Assembly (NCBI GenBank): GCA_003535335.1
Contig: DOHJ01000153.1
Span: 1-5,279, forward strand
Reading direction: 5' to 3'
Length of the DNA: 5,279 nt
Origin: Paracoccaceae bacterium
Lineage (GTDB): Bacteria; Pseudomonadota; Alphaproteobacteria; Rhodobacterales; Rhodobacteraceae
Part shown: positions 1 through 4,281 of the stretch, piece by piece
Numbering within the stretch: the first letter of the stretch is position 1
How the letters are laid out: the number at the start of each line of letters is the position of its first letter
The notes under the pieces: model-generated
Told to the model about the DNA's origin: nothing
Seen by the model: the letters and a program-made list of their open reading frames with translations, nothing else
The model's database searches: none
Translations under genes and position numbers: made by a program

Positions 1-27
1 TACAAAACAATAATAAGGAATGCGCTG

Positions 28-420
28 ATGACAACGAAAACCCCAAACCTGACCGAAATGGGCGTGTTAAATCCTGATCAAATTATTGGCTATAGAACTG
101 TTCATGTCGCAGAAGATATGGATGTTTTGAAAATCAGCTACAAACGCCCGAAAAATTCCATTTTGCCTAAACGCAGGCGTTATGAATTTAAACGTATTGG
201 CAAACCAATGCCGGGTGGAGAGTTAAGGGGGCAGGGTGCAATCCGTTATGATATTTCGCCAATTCTTGCACGGGCCATAGCGGAGCTGGATACATTGTTG
301 GCAGATAAAAAGCGTACAGTGGCAACAAAAGAAAGCCTGTTACAGGAGTTGGAGGAGATGCGTGTCGAGATGAGCGAGCGCATGACCCATTTGGCAAAAT
401 CGATTGAGGCGTTGGATTGA
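28..420 (+). CDS. DUF3461-like protein of unknown function, 130 aa
   Basis: The function is unknown. The N-terminal half resembles, from memory, the DUF3461 family best known from gammaproteobacteria: LTEMGV at residues 8-13, NPDQI at 15-19, a tyrosine at 22, DVLKISYKRPKNSILP at 32-47, then a basic RRRYEFKR at 49-56 and YDISP at 74-78. The length is close to the family's usual 125-130 residues. Residues about 82-128 are helical and charged (AELDTLLADKK, LLQELEEMRVEM) and may form a coiled coil. There is no signal peptide or membrane segment, so a cytoplasmic location is inferred. The ATG start has AAGGAA 7 nt upstream (positions 15-20). It lies where the spc operon usually carries rpmD, directly before rplO, with a 198-nt gap after it. 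A hand count gives about 44-45% G+C for the first 420 bases, lower than most of secY. I am confident it is a real gene, and less so of the family name. Confidence 0.75.
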   Translation: MTTKTPNLTEMGVLNPDQIIGYRTVHVAEDMDVLKISYKRPKNSILPKRRRYEFKRIGKPMPGGELRGQGAIRYDISPILARAIAELDTLLADKKRTVATKESLLQELEEMRVEMSERMTHLAKSIEALD

Positions 421-435
421 GCTGAGTTCCACCAC

Positions 436-460
436 AGACATTCGACTGTCTTATTTTATC
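436..460 (+). terminator. Weak terminator-like hairpin after the DUF3461-like gene
   Basis: AGACA (436-440) can pair with TGTCT (447-451) around the loop TTCGAC, and is followed by the T-rich stretch TATTTTATC. It starts 16 nt after the stop codon at 418-420, where a terminator would be expected. The stem is only 5 bp and A/T-rich, so termination would be weak. It may be a chance structure. Confidence 0.35.
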
Positions 461-495
461 AAGTTTGATCCGCTTTAATCGAGGCCTCTTGGTAC

Positions 496-524
496 TTGCC
501 TTGCGCGCCACATCCGTCTATACG
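496..524 (+). promoter_or_regulatory. Candidate sigma70-type promoter upstream of rplO
   Basis: TTGCCT (496-501) and TATACG (519-524) are separated by 17 nt. Each matches the vegetative -35 (TTGACA) and -10 (TATAAT) consensus at 4 of 6 positions. It lies in the 198-nt gap between the DUF3461-like gene and rplO and would give a leader of about 90 nt. A separate transcription start for rplO onward would make sense if the first gene is an insertion into the operon, but the motif match alone is weak. Confidence 0.25.
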
Positions 525-618
525 CGCCCAGTGGCGAGTCTTTCGCTGCTGTAATATTCATTTTAAGCCGTGGTTGGTCCTTCTCGCTCGTGACCATATC
601 CGGCAAGGAGAGAGCGAT

Positions 619-1095
619 ATGAAATTGAATGAACTCCGGGACAATCCCGGCGCAACAAAATCCCGCAAACGCATTGGTCGTGGTCCCGGTTCGGGCACTG
701 GTAAAACCGGTGGTCGTGGTATCAAGGGTCAAAAATCGCGCTCGGGCGTGGCGATCAAGGGTTTTGAAGGCGGGCAAATGCCGCTGTACCAACGTTTGCC
801 TAAACGTGGTTTCAACAGCCGTAACAGAAAAAGCTATGCCGTGGTGAACTTCAACATCCTGCAAAAATTCATCGACGCTAAAAAACTGGACGCTGGCAAA
901 GCGATCACAGAAGAAGTGCTGCTGGAAGCCGGTGTTATCCGCCGTATTCTGGATGGTGTACGCATTCTGGCCAAAGGCGAGTTGACCTCGAAGGTAAATC
1001 TGGAAGTAACCGGTGCCTCGAAATCCGCAATTGAAGCAGTTGAAAAGGCTGGTGGCTCACTGAAAGTCACAAAGCCGGCAAAAGCGGCGGAATAA
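619..1095 (+). CDS. rplO: 50S ribosomal protein L15 (uL15), 158 aa
   Basis: This is the large-subunit protein L15, which binds 23S rRNA and helps assemble the 50S particle. Residues 20-38 carry the Gly/Arg/Lys-rich rRNA-binding extension of L15 ([11 protein letters not shown], then GGRGIKGQ). [18 protein letters not shown] follows at 48-65. The C-terminal signature region ([16 protein letters not shown], then [18 protein letters not shown]) spans about 115-148. The length is about 10-15 residues over the E. coli protein and normal for alphaproteobacteria. I chose the ATG at 619 because AAGGAG sits 8 nt upstream (605-610) and [20 protein letters not shown] is the conserved L15 N-terminus. The frame stays open upstream to an ATG at 496, but that 41-residue extension has no ribosomal-protein character. 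A 105-nt spacer with a hairpin separates it from secY. Confidence 0.97.
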   Translation: MKLNELRDNPGATKSRKRIGRGPGSGTGKTGGRGIKGQKSRSGVAIKGFEGGQMPLYQRLPKRGFNSRNRKSYAVVNFNILQKFIDAKKLDAGKAITEEVLLEAGVIRRILDGVRILAKGELTSKVNLEVTGASKSAIEAVEKAGGSLKVTKPAKAAE

Positions 1096-1146
1096 ACCTT
1101 GTGAGCCGGACTAGTCCTGCTTACATAGATTTAAGTTTTCCTTAAT

Positions 1147-1180
1147 GCCGCCAGCCGGAAAACGGTTTGGCGGCGTTTTC
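1147..1180 (+). terminator. Terminator-like or attenuator hairpin between rplO and secY
   Basis: GCCGCCA (1147-1153) pairs perfectly with TGGCGGC (1168-1174). Inside it GCCG (1154-1157) pairs with CGGT (1163-1166), with one G.T pair and an unpaired T at 1167. The loop is GAAAA (1158-1162). GTTTTC (1175-1180) follows the stem. This is the clearest intrinsic-terminator shape in the window, although the T run is only four long. It lies in the middle of a normally co-transcribed operon, 20 nt before secY, so partial termination, an attenuator, or a processing or stability signal are all possible. An alternative pairing is described in the findings. Confidence 0.6.
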
Positions 1181-1200
1181 ATGATTATACGAGGCCCTAA

Positions 1201-2556
1201 ATGGCATCTGCAGCAGAACAAATGGCATCTAACATGAGTTGGGGCGCGCTGGGTAAATCCGGCGAGCTTCGCAGCCGCATTCTTTTCACCCTCGGCTTGC
1301 TGATCGTTTATCGTCTCGGGACGTTTATTCCGGTTCCGGGCATTGATGGCGCGTCATTGCGTGAATTCATGGAAGGCGCTTCCGAGGGTCTTGGCGGTGT
1401 GCTGCAAATGTTTACCGGTGGTGCCTTGGGGCGGATGGGTATTTTTGCGCTGGGTATCATGCCCTATATTTCGGCCTCGATCATTATTCAGCTGCTATCG
1501 GCCATGTGGGCGCCGCTGCAGCAGTTAAAGAAAGAAGGCGAGCAGGGCCGTAAGAAAATCAACCAATACACCCGTTATGGTACGGTGTTTCTGGCGACGT
1601 TTCAGGCCTATGGTTTGGCCAAATCACTGGAGGCCGGCGAGCTGGTCACCAATCCTGGTCTGTATTTTCAGGCCGCCACTGTTGTTACGCTGGTCGGGGG
1701 CACCATGTTCCTGATGTGGTTGGGCGAGCAAATTACAGCCCGCGGCATTGGTAACGGCATTTCGCTGATTATTTTCGTGGGTATTGTGGCCGAAATTCCG
1801 GCTGCTATGGCGCAGTTTCTGGCACAGGGGCGTTCCGGCAGCATCAGCCCCGGTGTGATCATTGCGGTGATTGTGATGGTGATTGCGGTGATTGCCTTCG
1901 TGGTCTTTATGGAACGTGGCCAACGGCAGGTCCACATTCAATACCCGCGCCGTCAGGTCGGCATGAAGGTTTATGACGGATCCAGTTCGCACCTGCCGAT
2001 CAAGGTCAACCCTGCCAATGTTATTCCGACGATTTTCGCGTCATCTCTGTTACTGCTGCCAACTACGGTTGCTACTTTTTCCGGCCAGCAAACCGGCCCG
2101 ATCATGTCGACCATTTTGGCCTATTTCGGCCCCGGTCAGCCGCTTTACCTGTTGTTCTTTGCAGCTATGGTTGTGTTTTTCACATTTTTCTACACCTATA
2201 ACGTGGCCTTCAAGCCCGAAGATGTGGCGGAAAACCTTAAAAACCAGAACGGTTTTGTGCCGGGTATTCGCCCGGGTAAAAAGACCGAGGAATATCTGTT
2301 TTATGTTGTGACCCGCCTGCTTGTTCTGGGGTCGGCGTATCTGGCCGCGGTTTCGTTGATGCCGGAAATTTTGCGTTCGCAATTTGCCATTCCGTTTTAC
2401 TTTAGCGGCACGTCGGTTTTGATTGTGGTTTCGGTCACAATGGATACAATCCAACAAGTGCAATCGCATATGCTGGCCCACCAATATGAGGGGCTGATTG
2501 AAAAATCCCAGCTGGGCGGCAAAAAACGCCGCAAAAGAAACACAGGTAGAAAATGA
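1201..2556 (+). CDS. secY: Protein translocase subunit SecY, 451 aa
   Basis: This is the channel subunit of the SecYEG translocon in the inner membrane. It passes unfolded preproteins to the periplasm with SecA and inserts membrane proteins from ribosomes. Ten membrane segments are apparent at about 27-45, 76-100, 123-142, 157-175, 186-205, 217-238, 272-292, 311-336, 367-388 and 396-415. The conserved TFIPVPGID is at 41-49, the plug region at about 60-75, and [20 protein letters not shown] at 77-96. The cytoplasmic loop [14 protein letters not shown] is at 238-251. The C5 loop [12 protein letters not shown] (355-366) includes Arg357, which corresponds to the E. coli SecY arginine important for SecA-driven export. 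The C-terminus is basic ([11 protein letters not shown]). Length is typical. The ATG at 1201 has GAGG 6 nt upstream (1191-1194). Its stop overlaps the adk start by 4 nt, which suggests translational coupling. Confidence 0.98.
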   Translation: MASAAEQMASNMSWGALGKSGELRSRILFTLGLLIVYRLGTFIPVPGIDGASLREFMEGASEGLGGVLQMFTGGALGRMGIFALGIMPYISASIIIQLLSAMWAPLQQLKKEGEQGRKKINQYTRYGTVFLATFQAYGLAKSLEAGELVTNPGLYFQAATVVTLVGGTMFLMWLGEQITARGIGNGISLIIFVGIVAEIPAAMAQFLAQGRSGSISPGVIIAVIVMVIAVIAFVVFMERGQRQVHIQYPRRQVGMKVYDGSSSHLPIKVNPANVIPTIFASSLLLLPTTVATFSGQQTGPIMSTILAYFGPGQPLYLLFFAAMVVFFTFFYTYNVAFKPEDVAENLKNQNGFVPGIRPGKKTEEYLFYVVTRLLVLGSAYLAAVSLMPEILRSQFAIPFYFSGTSVLIVVSVTMDTIQQVQSHMLAHQYEGLIEKSQLGGKKRRKRNTGRK

Positions 2557-3194
2557 ACATAATTCTTCTTGGACCACCGGGTGCCGGCAAGGGGACGCAA
2601 GCCAGAATTTTGGTAGAAAAACACGCCATGATCCAGTTGTCGACCGGTGACATGCTGCGCGAGGCCAAAGATAGCGGCACCGAAATGGGCCTGCGTGTGG
2701 CCAGGGTCATGGCCGAAGGCAAGCTGGTAACAGACGATATTGTGATCGGGCTAATCGAAGAAAAGCTGAAAGGCGACAGTGGCGGCGGATTTATTTTTGA
2801 CGGCTTTCCGCGCACATTGGCTCAGGCTGATGCGTTAGATGAGCTGCTTGAAAATTGTGGCCAGAGTTTAGCGGCCGTTGTTGAAATGCGGGTTGATGAT
2901 GATGCGCTGGTCAGCCGGATCACCGGACGCTTTACCTGCGGAAATTGCGGCGAAGTTTATCACGCGAAAACCAAGCAGCCCAAAGATGACGGGATTTGCG
3001 ATCAATGCGGCCAGAGCGAGATGAAGCACCGTGCCGATGATAACGAAGAAAGCCTGCGAACGCGCTTGATGGAATATTACAAACTGACCTCGCCGCTGAT
3101 TGGTTACTATTATGCCAAAGGCAAGTTGAAACCGGTGAATGGTTTGGGTGAAATCGATGCGGTTGCGGCGGAAATTTCGGAAGCTTTAGTTTAA
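2553..3194 (+). CDS. adk: Adenylate kinase with zinc-type lid, 213 aa
   Basis: This cytosolic enzyme interconverts ATP + AMP and 2 ADP. The P-loop GPPGAGKGT is at residues 7-15, the AMP-binding LSTGDMLR at 29-36 and DGFPRT at 83-88. The lid carries Cys129, Cys132, Cys149 and Cys152 (CGNC and CDQC), the four-cysteine metal site known from Gram-positive and Paracoccus adenylate kinases and absent from the E. coli enzyme. Arg160, followed by [12 protein letters not shown] at 161-172, holds the conserved catalytic-region arginines. The length fits the long-lid bacterial form. The ATG overlaps the secY stop (ATGA at 2553-2556). The upstream Shine-Dalgarno is poor (CAGG at 2543-2546), so translation probably depends on ribosomes finishing secY. 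The secY-adk pairing is the normal bacterial arrangement. Confidence 0.98.
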   Translation: MNIILLGPPGAGKGTQARILVEKHAMIQLSTGDMLREAKDSGTEMGLRVARVMAEGKLVTDDIVIGLIEEKLKGDSGGGFIFDGFPRTLAQADALDELLENCGQSLAAVVEMRVDDDALVSRITGRFTCGNCGEVYHAKTKQPKDDGICDQCGQSEMKHRADDNEESLRTRLMEYYKLTSPLIGYYYAKGKLKPVNGLGEIDAVAAEISEALV

Positions 3195-3207
3195 GTTGTT
3201 TCAAGCC

Positions 3208-3236
3208 TTGACGAGCCGTTAAAAAAAACCTAAATC
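3208..3236 (+). promoter_or_regulatory. Candidate promoter for rpsM-rpsK-rpoA
   Basis: TTGACG (3208-3213, five of six matches to the -35 consensus) lies 17 nt from TAAATC (3231-3236, three of six matches to the -10). An eight-A run at 3221-3228 falls in the spacer. Alphaproteobacterial vegetative promoters tend to keep a strong TTGAC and tolerate a loose -10, so this is plausible. It begins 14 nt after the adk stop codon and would start a transcript near 3241-3245, just before the leader ORF and about 150 nt upstream of rpsM. It is the best promoter candidate in the window. Confidence 0.5.
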
Positions 3237-3243
3237 ACGACAT

Positions 3244-3335
3244 CCCGAAGGGGAATCAACATGCACACTCAGGTGACGGCCTGATTCGCATTTACAAAGA
3301 ATTCATTGATCGGCCCGCAGGTTAATCCTTCGGGC
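3244..3335 (+). promoter_or_regulatory. Structured rpsM leader, possible attenuator or ribosomal-protein control element
   Basis: CCCGAAGG (3244-3251) is perfectly complementary to CCTTCGGG (3327-3334), 75 nt downstream. The downstream copy is also the 3' arm of the terminator-like hairpin at 3313-3335, so the two pairings exclude each other. The upstream copy contains the Shine-Dalgarno of a 7-codon ORF at 3261-3284. A third element, TCAGG (3269-3273) with CCTGA (3280-3284), forms a small hairpin over the end of that ORF. E. coli controls its alpha operon through S4 binding upstream of rpsM, but I do not see an obvious match to that pseudoknot, and rpsD is not present here. The regulatory role is inferred from the complementarity alone. 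Confidence 0.4.
3261..3284 (+). CDS. Possible 7-residue leader peptide upstream of rpsM
   Basis: ATG at 3261 opens a reading frame encoding MHTQVTA and ends at TGA (3282-3284). AAGGGGA (3248-3254) lies 6 nt upstream, a better-placed Shine-Dalgarno than that of several full genes in this window. The last codons and stop lie in a small inverted repeat (TCAGG/CCTGA), and a terminator-like hairpin begins 29 nt after the stop. The peptide is not rich in any one amino acid, so classic amino-acid-starvation attenuation is not indicated. It may be translated, or the Shine-Dalgarno-like sequence may serve only as a pairing or protein-binding site. Confidence 0.3.
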   Translation: MHTQVTA

Positions 3336-3338
3336 TTT
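3313..3338 (+). terminator. Terminator-like hairpin upstream of rpsM
   Basis: GCCCG (3313-3317) pairs with CGGGC (3331-3335). After a C/T mismatch (3318/3330), AGG (3319-3321) pairs with CCT (3327-3329) around the loop TTAAT. Only three T residues follow directly (3336-3338), then GGTTGTG, so termination would be weak. It may end read-through transcripts from adk, or act as one of two alternative leader structures. Its 3' arm also contains TCCTT (3326-3330), which is complementary to AAGGA (3380-3384) near the rpsM start. Confidence 0.45.
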
Positions 3339-3394
3339 GGTTGTGAAAAAAGGCTCTGGAATTACGGGGTCGCAACAAAAAGGAAGTAGCTTAA

Positions 3395-3763
3395 GTGGCA
3401 CGTATCGCTGGCGTAAATATCCCGACCCATAAACGGGTCCCGATCGCCCTGACTTATATCGCCGGAATTGGTTCAACATCTGCCGAAAAAATCTGTGAAG
3501 ACGTTAAAATCGACGTAACCCGTCGTGTTAACGAATTGTCAGATACCGAGGTTTTGGCCATCCGTGAATACATCGATGCAAATTTTACCGTTGAAGGTGA
3601 TTTGCGTCGTGAAAGACAAATAAACATTAAACGTCTGATGGATCTTGGCTGCTATCGCGGTCTGCGCCATCGTCGTGGTTTGCCTGTTCGTGGTCAACGC
3701 ACTCATACCAACGCTCGCACGCGCAAAGGTCCTGCAAGGGCCATTGCCGGTAAGAAGAAATAA
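3395..3763 (+). CDS. rpsM: 30S ribosomal protein S13 (uS13), 122 aa
   Basis: S13 sits in the head of the small subunit, contacting 16S rRNA and, through its C-terminal tail, the P-site tRNA and bridges to the large subunit. ARIAGVNIP at 2-10 and [10 protein letters not shown] at 21-30 (helix-hairpin-helix-like region) are typical. The signature [20 protein letters not shown] at 81-100 is followed by [12 protein letters not shown] at 101-112 and a basic tail ending in GKKK. The length is normal. The start is GTG at 3395, fixed by the conserved N-terminus and by AGGAAG at 3381-3386, 8 nt upstream. GTG is the only non-ATG start among the full genes here. A 200-nt structured leader precedes it and rpsK follows after 14 nt. 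Confidence 0.98.
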   Translation: MARIAGVNIPTHKRVPIALTYIAGIGSTSAEKICEDVKIDVTRRVNELSDTEVLAIREYIDANFTVEGDLRRERQINIKRLMDLGCYRGLRHRRGLPVRGQRTHTNARTRKGPARAIAGKKK

Positions 3764-3777
3764 GGGGGTCTGAGATA

Positions 3778-4167
3778 ATGGCACGTGAAAAAACACGCAC
3801 AAAACGTAAAGTCCGCAAGAATATCGCCTCTGGCGTTGCGCATGTGAACTCTTCGTTCAACAACACAAAAATTCTGATTTCCGACGTACAGGGCAATGCA
3901 ATCGCATGGTCTTCGGCCGGTTTGATGGGTTTTCGTGGTTCCAGAAAATCCACGCCTTATGCAGCACAGATGGCTGCCGAGGATGTAGGTAAAAAAGCTC
4001 AAGAGCACGGCGTTAAAACGCTGGAAGTCGAAGTTCAGGGTCCGGGTTCCGGCCGTGAATCAGCGCTTCGTGCTTTGGCTGCAATTGGTTTGAACATCAC
4101 ATCAATCCGTGATGTAACGCCAATTGCCCATAACGGTTGCCGCCCTCCAAAGCGGCGCCGCGTATAA
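3778..4167 (+). CDS. rpsK: 30S ribosomal protein S11 (uS11), 129 aa
   Basis: S11 lies on the platform of the 30S subunit, binds 16S rRNA near the E site and mRNA exit, and neighbours S7 and S18. Conserved blocks are [18 protein letters not shown] at 19-36, [20 protein letters not shown] at 39-58, [16 protein letters not shown] at 59-74, [17 protein letters not shown] at 84-100, and [20 protein letters not shown] at 107-126. The Asn119-Gly120 pair is the site converted to isoaspartate in E. coli S11. The length equals that of the E. coli protein. The ATG lies 14 nt after rpsM, with AAGGGGG (3762-3768) as Shine-Dalgarno overlapping the rpsM stop, so the two are surely co-transcribed and perhaps translationally coupled. 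Confidence 0.98.
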   Translation: MAREKTRTKRKVRKNIASGVAHVNSSFNNTKILISDVQGNAIAWSSAGLMGFRGSRKSTPYAAQMAAEDVGKKAQEHGVKTLEVEVQGPGSGRESALRALAAIGLNITSIRDVTPIAHNGCRPPKRRRV

Positions 4168-4178
4168 TTCTATACTTG

Positions 4179-4220
4179 CTCGGGCTGCTGTCGTGACAGC
4201 AGTTCGGGTTCGTCATTTTT
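4179..4220 (+). terminator. Long hairpin after rpsK, terminator-like or regulatory
   Basis: CTGCTGT (4185-4191) pairs perfectly with ACAGCAG (4196-4202) around the tetraloop CGTG. The stem can extend outward through CTCGGG (4179-4184) against TTCGGG (4203-4208), with three G.T pairs, to 13 bp in total. TTTTT follows at 4216-4220, but 7 nt past the stem, so it is a poor intrinsic terminator. It begins 11 nt after the rpsK stop, in the position occupied by rpsD in E. coli. It may partly uncouple rpoA from rpsM-rpsK, or protect the 3' end of the upstream message. Confidence 0.5.
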
Positions 4221-4229
4221 ACCTCGGGC

Positions 4230-4262
4230 GTTTTCGGAAAAATTTGGACATGATCCGGAAAC
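4230..4262 (+). promoter_or_regulatory. Second hairpin in the rpoA leader
   Basis: GTTTTCGGA (4230-4238) can pair with TCCGGAAAC (4254-4262) along all nine positions, with one T.G pair, around a 15-nt loop (4239-4253) that is A/T-rich. The stem ends 6 nt before the rpoA Shine-Dalgarno GGAGG (4269-4273), close enough to affect ribosome access. Together with the hairpin at 4179-4208 it fills most of the 114-nt rpsK-rpoA gap. The role is inferred from position only. Confidence 0.4.
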
Positions 4263-4281
4263 TTGAATGGAGGCGACACAC

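Noticed and set aside
188..511. 107-codon open frame on the minus strand across the first gene and spacer
   Set aside because: Composition is unlike a conserved protein (proline- and leucine-rich, mixed low-complexity), and the plus-strand gene at 28-420 has a good Shine-Dalgarno and family likeness.
575..596. TGGTC/GACCA inverted repeat just before the rplO Shine-Dalgarno
   Set aside because: A 5-bp stem with a 12-nt loop is expected by chance in a 200-nt spacer and has no supporting feature.
496..618. In-frame 41-codon upstream extension of rplO from an ATG at 496
   Set aside because: The extension has no L15 character, lacks a good Shine-Dalgarno, and the ATG at 619 has AAGGAG at ideal spacing with the conserved L15 N-terminus.
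1108..1117. Perfect palindrome GGACTAGTCC between rplO and secY, a possible operator
   Set aside because: It is only 10 nt, has no second copy nearby and no associated regulator, so chance is a sufficient explanation.
1099..1127. TTGTGA and TACATA with 17-nt spacing as a promoter for secY
   Set aside because: The -10 matches at only three of six positions, and the terminator-like hairpin lies directly downstream, so the support is too thin.
2050..2577. 175-codon open frame on the minus strand across secY
   Set aside because: It is the antisense of the conserved secY reading frame, its protein has no recognisable family character, and secY itself is unambiguous.
4162..4175. GTATAATTCTATAC inverted repeat with a perfect TATAAT at the rpsK stop, as a -10 box for rpoA
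   Set aside because: No -35-like sequence exists at 16-18 nt upstream (the region is CGCCCT-like), and the TATAAT is formed by the last rpsK codons and stop.
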